From: Nocardia sp. SYP-A9097
GTDB lineage: Bacteria > Actinomycetota > Actinomycetes > Mycobacteriales > Mycobacteriaceae
Direction of reading: 5' to 3'
Length of the DNA: 64,000 nucleotides
NCBI RefSeq assembly: GCF_009649815.1
Contig: NZ_WJIC01000004.1
Span: forward strand, 372,001 to 436,000
How positions within the stretch are numbered: the stretch's first letter is position 1; every line of letters begins with the position of its first letter. The position numbers and the translations under genes were made by a program. Below the pieces are notes generated by a model that did not search any database, was not told the origin of the DNA, and saw only the letters and a list, made by a program, of their open reading frames with translations. Shown here piece by piece: positions 41,758-50,404 of this stretch.

Positions 41758-43016
41758 CCCGCCCGCCCGAGGTCCTCTCCGCGCCGCGCGATGAGCCCGG
41801 CGCCGTCGCGCCGGACACGCGGGCGTACTCCGTGGAGCGGGCGCTGCGAGAGCGGCCCGCACTGCCGTCGCTGACCGGGGCACGGTGGTGGGCGGCGTTC
41901 GCGGTATTCGTATTGCACGCGTTGGTGTTTCTGCCGGTGTACCCGTTTCAGAAGTCGGAGCTGTTCCGGCATATCCACGAATGGGTGCCGATGCAGTTGG
42001 GGGCCGCGGGCGTCACGTTCTTCTTCGTGCTGTCCGGCTTCATCATCTACTGGTCGTTCCGGCCGGGGATGTCGGTGCGTGCGTTCTATCGCCGGCGGGT
42101 ACTGAAGATCTATCCGACGCATCTGCTGGCGGCCGCCGCGTTCATCGTGGTGGCGAGCGTGCCGCTGTCGCGGATGGTGGTGTGGGTGCCGAATCTATTG
42201 CTGGTGCACACCTGGGTGCCGAAGTGGACCACCGTGGGCGGGTTGAATGTACCGGCGTGGTCGTTGGCGGCGGAAGTTCTGTTCTACCTGAGCTTTCCGC
42301 TGGTGTTGCCTCTGATCCGGCGGATACCGACGGAACGGTTGCTGTTGTCGATGGGGCTGCTGATGCTCGGGATCGTCGCGCTGCACACGGCGTACTTCCT
42401 GTGGGTGGACGGCCCGAAGGGCGTTGCGAATGCCTTTGCGCCGCGGCTGGTTCCGGGCGATACCTCACCGTATTTCGAGCTGCACGCCTCACCGGCGTGG
42501 TTCGCGCAGCCCGATATCCCGGTGTCGCCCTCGTATTGGCTCAGCTACACCTTCCCGGCCTCGCGGCTGCCGGAGTTCTTCCTCGGCGTGCTGGCGGCCC
42601 GCATGGTACTCGAAGGGCGTTGGCGCACTACGAGTCTCACGTTTCCCTTGCTGACGCTGGCCGTCGCGTACGCGGCGACGTGGGTGGTGCCGGTGAACTA
42701 CAAGATGTCGGTGCTGCTGCTCGCACCGATGACGGCGGTGGTGGCCACCATGGCGGCACGGGATCTGCGCGGGATTCGCGGCCTCAACGCGCATCCGCGC
42801 ATGGTGTGGCTGGGCAATATCTCCTTCGCCTTCTACCTGATCCAATTCCCGGTGATGGTGTTGATCACCCGAAACCTCATCGGCGGCAGGGAATTCGGGA
42901 TTGTCGGCTGGGCCGGGTTCGCACTGCTCAGCCTGGTTGTCGCGACCGCCGTCGCCGCTGCGCTGTACCACTGGGTGGATGTGCCGATCATGCGCCGCTT
43001 CGCCCGCGCGAAGTAG
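41754..43016 (+). CDS. Membrane acyltransferase (acyltransferase 3 / OafA family)
   Basis: A 420-residue protein with about ten membrane helices. It begins with a soluble 40-residue segment, then ALTGARWWAAFAVFVLHALVF, where the catalytic His (LHA) of the family sits, and FFFVLSGFIIYWSFRPG, the family's F-F-x-L-S-G-F motif. R-R-R-V-L-K-I-Y-P follows. These enzymes move acetyl or other acyl groups across the membrane onto sugars or lipids. It is coupled (4-nt overlap) to a secreted SGNH hydrolase, which fits a surface-acylation pathway. Substrate unknown. Confidence 0.92.
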   Translation: MTRPPEVLSAPRDEPGAVAPDTRAYSVERALRERPALPSLTGARWWAAFAVFVLHALVFLPVYPFQKSELFRHIHEWVPMQLGAAGVTFFFVLSGFIIYWSFRPGMSVRAFYRRRVLKIYPTHLLAAAAFIVVASVPLSRMVVWVPNLLLVHTWVPKWTTVGGLNVPAWSLAAEVLFYLSFPLVLPLIRRIPTERLLLSMGLLMLGIVALHTAYFLWVDGPKGVANAFAPRLVPGDTSPYFELHASPAWFAQPDIPVSPSYWLSYTFPASRLPEFFLGVLAARMVLEGRWRTTSLTFPLLTLAVAYAATWVVPVNYKMSVLLLAPMTAVVATMAARDLRGIRGLNAHPRMVWLGNISFAFYLIQFPVMVLITRNLIGGREFGIVGWAGFALLSLVVATAVAAALYHWVDVPIMRRFARAK

Positions 43017-43029
43017 CTGCCTGATCGGA

Positions 43030-44370
43030 TCAGAGATCCGGGGCGAGCGAGTTTCCGGGTGCGATCGCGCCGCAACTCGAACCGGCGGGGATTCCGGCGA
43101 AGCGGGCATCCAGCCAGGCCGCCGCTCCCATAGTCCACATGGCGAGGGTCGGGACATGGCTGAGCGTGTCGTACTGGTGGTATTCGACTGCGGGGTTACC
43201 GGTTTCGCAGTATTGGCGGGCGAGGGAGCGGACATCGCCGGCCAGCATGACGCCATCGCCGGGGCCGACGGTCGGATTGCCGCCGTCGGTGCCTTCGAGA
43301 GTGCCGTTGGCGCCCTGCGCGATATACATGGGGATGGTCGGGGTGGGTGCGGACCCGAGATTGATCTTGTCGACCGTAGCGACAAACGGCGCAACGCTAT
43401 TGGGGTCGGCGTACTCCGGCTTGACCAGCTGCTGCCAGGTCAGGCCCGGATACATGTACAGCACACTGGCGATCGACTGATGCGCCAGCGTGTCGCGGAG
43501 CTGAATTCCGTAATCGCTCAGATACGGCGTGAAATCGATCTCGTACGACCGGGCTATACCGATGATCGCCATAACCGCCACGCCCGACCAGCCGACGCTG
43601 CCGCTGATGTAGCGCAGGTTGTGGCCCGGATCGACCAGTACACCGCCCTCGGTCGCGCCCACGATATTCGCATTGACCTCGGGCGCGTACTCGGGTGCGA
43701 GCGCGGCGGCCCAGTTGGTGGCGATCGCGCCGCCGGAGTATCCGATAAGTCCGATTCGAGTGTCGGGGTTCAGGTCCGTCTCGGCGGAGTGGGTTGCCGC
43801 CCGGATCGAGTCGAGGGTGGTCATGCCGTATTCGGGTCCGGCCGCGAAATCCGCCTGCTGGCCTTCGGTATCGGCGATGATGACCGCGTAGCCGCGCGCG
43901 ATGATCTGCGCGATCTCCGTGGTCTCCGAGGTGAGCACCATGCTGCCGAGGCTGGTATCACCGGCGATCGACCGCGACGGGCTGTGCTCCGGGCTGAGCG
44001 AATCGTAGAACGATTGGTAGGCAACAGCTTTGGTGGTGTCGCCACCGCCGGGGGGGAGCAGGATCGAGGTGACTCCGGCGGCGGGTCGGTATAGGGCGTC
44101 GGTGGTCCGGAACAGCAGTTGCACCGCCGTGATCGGCATGCTGAAACCGGCCAGGTGATACGCCAGAGTCCTGGTGGCAAGGACGGTTCCGGGTTCGATA
44201 TCGGAGAGCGACGTGCTGCCGTGGTAGTCGTAGAACGAATCCCACGCCGCCTGCGCCTTCGGTGCGGGGGCCGCGGTGAATGCCAATGACAGCACCGCGA
44301 CCGCCGACACCATGGGCGTGATCGCGCGTACTCGTTTCGAATGATTTCGCTTGCCGGACCGCTGTCTCAT
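43030..44370 (-). CDS. Secreted LIP-family lipase
   Basis: A 446-residue secreted protein with a long signal (MVSAVAVLSLAFTAAPAPKAQA). The alpha/beta hydrolase core has IGLIGYSGGAIATNWAA (nucleophile Ser in G-Y-S-G-G), and the family pattern ADTEGQQADFAAGPEYG, as in the secretory lipases of fungi and mycolata (LIP, PF03583-like). The C-terminal CGAIAPGNSLAPDL is short. It would hydrolyse triglycerides or esters outside the cell. A second, lipoprotein-type LIP lipase lies 7 kb away. Confidence 0.88.
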   Translation of the reverse strand: MRQRSGKRNHSKRVRAITPMVSAVAVLSLAFTAAPAPKAQAAWDSFYDYHGSTSLSDIEPGTVLATRTLAYHLAGFSMPITAVQLLFRTTDALYRPAAGVTSILLPPGGGDTTKAVAYQSFYDSLSPEHSPSRSIAGDTSLGSMVLTSETTEIAQIIARGYAVIIADTEGQQADFAAGPEYGMTTLDSIRAATHSAETDLNPDTRIGLIGYSGGAIATNWAAALAPEYAPEVNANIVGATEGGVLVDPGHNLRYISGSVGWSGVAVMAIIGIARSYEIDFTPYLSDYGIQLRDTLAHQSIASVLYMYPGLTWQQLVKPEYADPNSVAPFVATVDKINLGSAPTPTIPMYIAQGANGTLEGTDGGNPTVGPGDGVMLAGDVRSLARQYCETGNPAVEYHQYDTLSHVPTLAMWTMGAAAWLDARFAGIPAGSSCGAIAPGNSLAPDL

Positions 44371-44536
44371 ATTTCCCCTCCCCAGGGCGGCACGATTCAG
44401 TGTGCCGATGCCCGGATACCGGACAGAAGCGTCCGGTTACCGATTGGTAGTGTGAATGGGATCACCCTGCACCGTCAAGGCTCTAAATCCCCGAGACTTG
44501 ACCTTCGCCCTGATGTCAAGGTTCGACGATGCGGTC

Positions 44537-45035
44537 ATGGCGAATCGAATCGAGCTCAACCGCCCCGAGATCACGTCGAAAGACGCGCCGCGACTACCGA
44601 TTCCGTCGTTGGCGGCCCTGACCACGGCGGCCTTCATTACGGTCCTCACCGAGGCGCTGCCGGTCGGCGTATTGCCCGGAATGAGCGCCGATCTTCATGT
44701 CGGAGAATCCGCGACCGGCCAACTGGTGACCGCCTACGCCCTCGGCACCGGGCATCGCGGCGGGCGTGGTCTGGGCGCTACTGGCCGGGTACGCTCGGCG
44801 TCCGGCATCAGAGTCATTGCAGGGCAAGGCGATTGCCTTCGTCATGGCGGGTATACCGCTGGCGCTCTCGCCGGGTATTCCGCTCGGGACGCTACTGGGT
44901 GACGCGGTCGGATGGCAGGTGACCTTCACGGTGATGCCGGTACTCGCGGTGATCCTGCTGGCCCCCACCCTGCTGGTGATAGTCGCCGCCCGCCGCCACG
45001 GTTTCCCCATGCAGTCGACAGCGGAGACCGGCTAG
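44537..45035 (+). pseudogene. Decayed MFS transporter gene
   Basis: Two frames encode adjoining parts of one DHA1-type transporter. The first runs to VLTEALPVGVLPGMSADLHV and TGQLVTAYALGT; the second resumes at GIAAGVVWALLAGYARR, then IPLALSPGIPLGTLLGD and VGWQVTFTVMPVLAVILLA. In intact relatives about 45 residues separate these blocks, so a segment was deleted with a frameshift. The C-terminal half (about six helices) is missing; the frame ends at a TAG. The stop overlaps that of the convergent membrane gene. Confidence 0.7.
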
Positions 45036-45337
45036 GGCTGCTGTTGCGACTGCTGGTATTCGCGCCAGGCCTTCTGGGTATCGGTCAGCTTCGGCGCGGG
45101 CGTGCGATTGCGGAAGAAGTTGACCACCATTATGACCGGGACGATGAACGCCTGAAAGAAGACCAGGTATGAGCCGCCGTCGAACAGGAATGCCAGATAC
45201 CCGGCGTAGCCGAGGAATGCCGCACCGAAGAGGGCATTGAGTAGACGTGATGGGCTGCTCTGCCCGTTCTTCACCACCGCCAGGGCGAGCATGATGACGC
45301 CACTGAGCGCGAGCAGACCGACATACCAATTGAACAT
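45032..45337 (-). CDS. Small integral membrane protein
   Basis: A 101-residue protein with three or four hydrophobic helices (WYVGLLALSGVIMLALAVV; LLNALFGAAFLGYAGYLAFLF; YLVFFQAFIVPVIMVVNFF) and a polar Gln-rich tail. A G-rich ribosome site precedes this ATG. No family recognised. Its stop codon overlaps that of the convergent decayed MFS gene, so the decay event may have reached it. Confidence 0.65.
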   Translation of the reverse strand: MFNWYVGLLALSGVIMLALAVVKNGQSSPSRLLNALFGAAFLGYAGYLAFLFDGGSYLVFFQAFIVPVIMVVNFFRNRTPAPKLTDTQKAWREYQQSQQQP

Positions 45338-45484
45338 GGGAACCCCCCGAGACCGTTCCAATCGAACCAGTCGGTCCGACCGGGGGGAACGCTAACACCC
45401 GGTCATCCGGCCCGCAAAGCGAATTCCCGCCCCGGCTTTCGGAGTGAACTGGTAGGTACATGGCTTGCAATGTAATCTGGCGTG

Positions 45485-45937
45485 ATGAAACCGCGCGCGA
45501 CCTTGAACCGGAGTTCCTCACTGGGATACGGGATCAACCATCTCGCCCGGCTCATGGAACAGGCGCTGCGTGACCGAATCGCCGAGCACGGAGTGGTGCC
45601 GGGGCAATTCGCGCAGCTGCTCGCGCTGTACGAGCAGGAGGGGCTCACGCAGAACGAACTCTGCGAGCGGGTCCGCATCGACCAATCGACCATGGCGCAC
45701 ACGCTCAAGCGCATGGAGCGGGACGGGCTGATCGAGCGCACCCCCGATCCGGCGGACGGACGGCGGGCGCTGATTCATCTCACCGACCGTGCCCGGGAGT
45801 TGCGCGATGCGCTGCAATCGGCCGCGCGCGAGGTGAATGATATTGCCACCGAAGGCTTTTCGGACACCCGCCGGGACGCGCTGAGCAGCGCGGTTCGGCA
45901 GGCGATCGCCAATCTCGAGGCCGATCGAGCTATTTGA
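45485..45937 (+). CDS. MarR-family transcriptional regulator
   Basis: A 150-residue MarR protein. The N-terminal dimer helix has SLGYGINHLARLMEQAL; the winged helix has LTQNELCERVRIDQSTMAHTLKRMERDGLIERTPDPADGRRALIHLTDRA, which includes the wing D-G-R-R. The C-terminal helix closes the dimer. GTG 45482 precedes the ATG chosen here. Possible targets are the flanking small membrane gene or the decayed transporter; with the transporter lost, it may be an orphan regulator. Function inferred from family. Confidence 0.92.
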   Translation: MKPRATLNRSSSLGYGINHLARLMEQALRDRIAEHGVVPGQFAQLLALYEQEGLTQNELCERVRIDQSTMAHTLKRMERDGLIERTPDPADGRRALIHLTDRARELRDALQSAAREVNDIATEGFSDTRRDALSSAVRQAIANLEADRAI

Positions 45938-46083
45938 TCATCGAACAGAGGTGACCTCATACGGACTCCGACTGAGGAACCGTCTCCGATCGGCGGGTTC
46001 GCCTCAGCGAGACGATGACCCGGGTCGTTGATTCACGGCACTATCGGGTTTCGGGCGTCGGTGTCGCGACCTACTATCGGCAC

Positions 46084-47268
46084 GTGAATGCTCAGGGGGA
46101 TGATCTGTGGTCGCGCCCGATCGGGCGGCGCGCCGAGGATGCCGGTGCGCCGCGCCCCGATCCGGTACTGCGCGTACTCGATGAGATCGACACGCTCGTC
46201 GAGGAGAGTATGCGCGACGGCGAACCCATGACCGGATACGACTTCGACGATCCGACATATCCGGAATGCCCGAACCCGTTCTGCTATGAGCACTGGCATG
46301 GGCTCGCGATCACGGCGCGAATGTCGGGTATGCGGGACTACGGCATGCTGGATCCCGAGTACGACTACCACGCCGACGACAGTCCGGTGCTGTGTCCGGG
46401 CTCCGCGTATGCCGGCGAGTGGACCGAGCCGGAGGGGGAGTGGGAACCGGATTGGGATCCGGAAGACTATGCCGGAGCAGCGGTTCGGGCATCGAGTGCC
46501 GCGCAGGTGGATCCGCGGATCGCGCAGGCCGACGGCATGTGGTCGGCCGCCACTCGCCCGCCCTTCGTCGTGTGGTCGTCGAGTGTGCTGCTCGCGTTCG
46601 TCTCGACATTCCTGGAGCCCGCGCACTGGCTGGCGCTGACACCGTTGATCGGTATCGCGGTGCTGTTCTCGCTCAGCCGGTTGTTCCGTCACACGCGCCG
46701 TGCGCTGCCCGCCGGGTATATGCGCGAAAGGCTCGGCGCCAGACCGGAAGTCATGCTCGGGCTGGCGTTGACGGTCGCTGCCGGGTGGTTTCCCGCGGTG
46801 TGGTTCTGGTGTTCGTCGCTCGATTCATCCGGTGATGTCACGACCGGATACCGCACGTTGTTGTTCGCCGCCGCGCTGGCCGGTGCCGGTCATGCGATCG
46901 TGCAACTGTCTCGAATCCGGACGCTGGCGGCGGAACTGGTGGATGGGTCGGGCGAGTTCGATCCCGCCCTGCAAGCGGTGAACTTGCTGGTGAGCGCCTT
47001 CTTCTGGCTGATTCTCGCGCTGCCGGTGCTATTGCTATTCGGCTGGACCGTGGCCCGGTTCACCTATCAACCGGCCGCGGTGTGGGCCGCCACCGGAGTC
47101 GTCGCGATCAGCGTGTTCGTGCTGTTCCTGGAGGCGATGCTGTACCATCTGGTCGCCCGGTATTACGCGCGCGCGATAGTCCTGGTCGCCCTGCTCACCG
47201 TCGCGATTCCTGTTCCCCTGCTGTGGTGGTCGCTACACGCCATCACGACCACCACCTTCCATCTCTGA
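46084..47268 (+). CDS. Hypothetical membrane protein with N-terminal Cys/Trp-His motif
   Basis: About 394 residues. The N-terminal soluble region is acidic and has CPNPFCYEHWHGLAI, a Cys-x4-Cys with Trp-His that recalls short zinc-binding stretches in actinobacterial and actinophage proteins. The second half has about five membrane helices (for example TFLEPAHWLALTPLIGIAVLF; FFWLILALPVLLLFGWTVA). GTG 46084 and ATG 46015 are both possible; neither has a good ribosome site. No homologous family is recognised. It is followed closely by a convergent membrane protein gene. Confidence 0.65.
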   Translation: MNAQGDDLWSRPIGRRAEDAGAPRPDPVLRVLDEIDTLVEESMRDGEPMTGYDFDDPTYPECPNPFCYEHWHGLAITARMSGMRDYGMLDPEYDYHADDSPVLCPGSAYAGEWTEPEGEWEPDWDPEDYAGAAVRASSAAQVDPRIAQADGMWSAATRPPFVVWSSSVLLAFVSTFLEPAHWLALTPLIGIAVLFSLSRLFRHTRRALPAGYMRERLGARPEVMLGLALTVAAGWFPAVWFWCSSLDSSGDVTTGYRTLLFAAALAGAGHAIVQLSRIRTLAAELVDGSGEFDPALQAVNLLVSAFFWLILALPVLLLFGWTVARFTYQPAAVWAATGVVAISVFVLFLEAMLYHLVARYYARAIVLVALLTVAIPVPLLWWSLHAITTTTFHL

Positions 47269-47276
47269 GCGCCGGG

Positions 47277-48428
47277 TCAGGCTGATTGTTGGCTTGGCTC
47301 GACCTGGTTGTCGGCACCGGCGGGTGATTTGTGCGGGGATGTGGTGAATGTTGCTGCTACACAGAGGATTGCGATTGCGAAGCAGGCGACGGTGTACCAG
47401 GGATTGCCTATCGGGTCGCCGTTCGGTGTCAGGCCGTTGGTGGCGTTGCGGAAGTCGGGGAGGGCGGTGGCCCAGAGCAGGGCGAAGACGGCCAGGTAGA
47501 GGGTGCTGTACCAGCGGATGAAAGTGTTTGTGTAGTGCGGGGATTCGGGGGAGTGGCGTAGGTGTTGCCATTGGCGGTAGAGGACGGGAATGGCTACTAC
47601 CGTCAGGAGGATTAGTTCGGCGGCGTAGAGGATGCCCCGGACCGTATCGCTGCCCGCGCCGAAGACGGTTGCCGGCAGCGGGAGGATGAAGGTGCCCAGG
47701 GACGCCAGGAGCCCGATTACCACTGTGCGCCACAGCAATCGGAGACCGGTGAAGTGCTCACCGGCGTCGACCTTGCGGCCCACGAACCAGTAGACGCAGA
47801 AGGCCAGCGACATGGGCCAGAGGGCGGCGAAGACGACCACGCTGGGGAGCGGGACCGAGTCGAACATGGGCAGGTTGAGGGAGTTGGTGGTGGACCACTC
47901 CCACCAGCGGAGCTGGGGGCCCAGGTGGTCGAAGATCTCGTAGAAGGCGTGGTGCACGAAGCCCACGCAGACCGCGCCCAGGAAGGCGCCGTGACGGCGG
48001 AAAACGCCCAGCATGCGGACGATTTCGTAGGCGACCGTAGCCATGAAGGGGTAGATGGCGACGATGTAGAGGGGAAGGCGGCCCCACAGGAAGTCGACGG
48101 TGAAGACGTTGTGGGCGAACATGGTGTCGACATGGTCTTGGATGCCGAAGGCCGCGGGGAAGTACAGCGGCGGTTCGATAATGAACAGGTAGGCGGTCGC
48201 GCCGAACCAGAGCACCAGGTTGGTGGGATCGCCATTGCGGCGCAAGCGGATTACCGCCAGCACCAATGCCAAGATCGACCCGAGGATGATGGTGGTTTCC
48301 AGGATCGGCAGGGTCCAGTTCTCCAGGCCGAACGGGTTGCGGAACTCGACCGGCCCGCCCGCCTCCTCGCAGGAGAAACCGAGGGAATGCGCGAGCTGAT
48401 CGAAGGTGGGGGAGCAGTGTTCGGTCAT
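47277..48428 (-). CDS. Multi-pass membrane protein coupled to the diiron-type hydrolase
   Basis: A 383-residue protein with about nine membrane helices. It includes ENWTLPILETTIILGSILALVLA and LVLWFGATAYLFIIEPPLYF, and several aromatic loops with His (FVHHAFYEIFDHLG). Conserved His/Glu residues within helices may bind metal or cofactor. The start overlaps the stop of the upstream hydrolase gene by 4 nt. Its family is not clear to me; carotenoid- or sterol-type membrane enzymes are possible. A functional pair with the hydrolase is inferred. Confidence 0.75.
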   Translation of the reverse strand: MTEHCSPTFDQLAHSLGFSCEEAGGPVEFRNPFGLENWTLPILETTIILGSILALVLAVIRLRRNGDPTNLVLWFGATAYLFIIEPPLYFPAAFGIQDHVDTMFAHNVFTVDFLWGRLPLYIVAIYPFMATVAYEIVRMLGVFRRHGAFLGAVCVGFVHHAFYEIFDHLGPQLRWWEWSTTNSLNLPMFDSVPLPSVVVFAALWPMSLAFCVYWFVGRKVDAGEHFTGLRLLWRTVVIGLLASLGTFILPLPATVFGAGSDTVRGILYAAELILLTVVAIPVLYRQWQHLRHSPESPHYTNTFIRWYSTLYLAVFALLWATALPDFRNATNGLTPNGDPIGNPWYTVACFAIAILCVAATFTTSPHKSPAGADNQVEPSQQSA

Positions 48429-49363
48429 TGCTTGGCTTCCGATCCGACGGAATCGGCTGTGTACCAGTGCGATACGTCGTACCCGGCCTCATAGCGGCGG
48501 AACCAGACATCGGCCAGCGCGGGCAAGGTCTCGGTCGCGGGATTGTGCTTGGGCAGCTGACTGCGAATGATCCCCTTCAACGCGATCAGCTGTTCGCCGA
48601 GCGGCAGATCGTCGAAGGCGCGCAGCATCGGCCCGCTGTTCTGCGGCTGTAGCCGCGGCAGCAACCGTCGCAGATGCTGCTTATTGCGGTAGCTGCCGAA
48701 CATGGCGAGCGCGTCGACCTTCCGATCCTCCAGTGGCACATGCTCATTGAAGCCCGCGCAGGCGATCCTGACCACCTTGAGCACATGCCGGAAGATGGAC
48801 GGCGCCATCCGCATGCGGTAAAGATCGCTGCCCACAACGGAATCGAAGATGATCAGCGCCGAGCTGCGATGCTCGACCTCCTCGACGAAGTGCCAAATGA
48901 ACAGTGAGGCAACGCGATCGTCGCCGGGCTGGAACAGCGTGGCCTCGTTGTCGAGCATCAGCTTGAACACCGAGGTGAAGGTCGCCTCCAGGTCCGCGGT
49001 GTACGCGAGCCGGTAGTTCAGCGGCGTCTCGGCGGTGAGCCGGTCGAACTCGCCGATCACCTCGTCGAGAGTCTGCTGCAGCCCCGGATAGCTCCGGATG
49101 AGCCCGCGCACATGCTGCCGGTGCGCGGTCGAATGCTGCCCCTCCTGCCGCATGAACGCGTCCGCCTCCTCGGCGACGGCGGCATCGGTGATCAGCGATT
49201 TCGTCTGCAGGATCATCTTCACGATCATCTTTTCGAAACCGATGGCCAGGAACGACACGGCATTAGCCATGCTCGAGAAGGCCGGATTCTCCTCGTTCCA
49301 GAGGAAGGGCACGTCGTAGTCCTCGAAGGCGAAATTCATCTTCCGCACAATCAGATCCGTCAT
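48425..49363 (-). CDS. Metal-dependent hydrolase, ferritin-like diiron fold (COG3687/PF10118-like)
   Basis: A 312-residue helical protein. It starts TDLIVRKMNFAFEDYDVPFLWNEENPAFSSM; the metal motifs are likely EADAFMRQEGQHSTAHRQH (E..H..H) and VEEVEHRSSALIIF (E..E-x-x-H). These fit the predicted metal-dependent hydrolase family with a four-helix diiron core. The start ATG was chosen because upstream codons overlap the divergent TetR gene; ATG 49372 is also possible. It precedes and overlaps the membrane protein gene. The divergent TetR regulator with an operator-like repeat in between is the probable controller. Confidence 0.85.
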   Translation of the reverse strand: MTDLIVRKMNFAFEDYDVPFLWNEENPAFSSMANAVSFLAIGFEKMIVKMILQTKSLITDAAVAEEADAFMRQEGQHSTAHRQHVRGLIRSYPGLQQTLDEVIGEFDRLTAETPLNYRLAYTADLEATFTSVFKLMLDNEATLFQPGDDRVASLFIWHFVEEVEHRSSALIIFDSVVGSDLYRMRMAPSIFRHVLKVVRIACAGFNEHVPLEDRKVDALAMFGSYRNKQHLRRLLPRLQPQNSGPMLRAFDDLPLGEQLIALKGIIRSQLPKHNPATETLPALADVWFRRYEAGYDVSHWYTADSVGSEAKQ

Positions 49364-49373
49364 AGCAACCATA

Positions 49374-49407
49374 CAAACATACATCGGAGTGTTCGTGTGT
49401 ATGTTTG
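49374..49407. promoter_or_regulatory. Likely TetR operator between hydrolase and TetR genes
   Basis: A perfect inverted repeat with 10-bp arms (caaacataca / tgtatgtttg) and a 14-nt spacer lies in the divergent region, just upstream of both starts. It is A+T-rich against a G+C-rich background. Binding by the divergent TetR is inferred. Confidence 0.6.
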
Positions 49408-49457
49408 CGTAAGAATCCTGGCAACGGGCGCGCGACACCGTGCTAACGTCGGGTTTT

Positions 49458-50072
49458 GTGGCGAGAAGGCGCGGGTGGGGCGGCAGTCCACCGGACAGCG
49501 ATGAAGAGGCGTCTCGGCGAATCGTCGCCGCGGCGGTCGAACTCATCGGCCGTACCGGCTCGGAAATCAGCATCGCCGACGTGGCGGAGTCACTCGGCGT
49601 CATCCGCCAGACCGTGTACCGCTACTTCCCCAGCGCCGACGCCCTCATGCGCGCCTCCGCGATCGCCTCGGTGGACGGCTTCCTGGATCGACTCACCGAA
49701 GTGGTTCGCGGACTGCGGGATCCGGTCGAAGCCACGACCGAAGCGGTGGTCTTCACCCTCACCGGCATCGACAGCACCCCCCACCTCGGGATCCTGCTCA
49801 CCGCCACCTACTCCGCCGCCGACCCCAATGGCATCACCTCCGCCGAGGCCCAAGCTTTCGGCATGACCATGATCAAGCGTTTCGACGTCGACTGGGCCAG
49901 CTACGGCTACGACGACGCCGCCCTGCACGACGTCGTCGAATACATGCTTCGCACAATGCAATCCTTCTTCGTCTCCCCGGGCAACCCGCCCCGCACCCCC
50001 GACGAACTCCGCGCCTACCTCCGGCGCTGGATGGGATCGGCCATCATGGCTCAGGCGGTAGTCAGCACCTGA
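49458..50072 (+). CDS. TetR-family regulator of the hydrolase operon
   Basis: A 204-residue protein. The N-terminal HTH reads SDEEASRRIVAAAVELIGRTGSEISIADVAESLGVIRQTVYRYFPSADAL, the canonical TetR fold. The C-terminal part is helical, ligand-binding. It starts at GTG, with ambiguous ribosome site; an upstream TTG at 49440 is in frame. It is divergent from the diiron-type hydrolase gene, with an inverted repeat between them. Effector unknown. Confidence 0.9.
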   Translation: MARRRGWGGSPPDSDEEASRRIVAAAVELIGRTGSEISIADVAESLGVIRQTVYRYFPSADALMRASAIASVDGFLDRLTEVVRGLRDPVEATTEAVVFTLTGIDSTPHLGILLTATYSAADPNGITSAEAQAFGMTMIKRFDVDWASYGYDDAALHDVVEYMLRTMQSFFVSPGNPPRTPDELRAYLRRWMGSAIMAQAVVST

Positions 50073-50404
50073 CGCCACCGGTGCGTGACCGCTGTCTATC
50101 GCGAAGGCGGTTGGCCCGCAGAGCGTTCCGGGGATGTAGTCAATGCTCCGTACAGCGCGCAGAGTGCGGGACCTGGGCCCTGGTATCTGTACCGATTCAC
50201 GATTCACGCGGCGGTCGGGGTGGCGCTCACCGAACCGCACGGTGCCACCCGCTGGCGACTCGCCTGATTCCGGCCACTCTCGGGGGCGATTTCCACACCC
50301 CCCGAGGTGGATTGGACTCCTCAGGGTGCGTTCCGAGGCGGTCGCTTTTGCTCGAACATTGGTTCGGACAGGGATACGACCACTTCGAACAGAGAGACTC
50401 TGAA
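50073..50404. other. Intergenic stretch without recognised gene
   Basis: About 330 bp between the TetR stop and the secreted beta-trefoil gene. No gene or strong hairpin was found. The right part presumably holds the promoter of the secreted protein. Confidence 0.5.

Noticed and set aside
50081..50404. Upstream extension of the beta-trefoil gene
   Set aside because: The residues are Cys/Arg-rich and precede a normal signal peptide, so they are probably untranslated.
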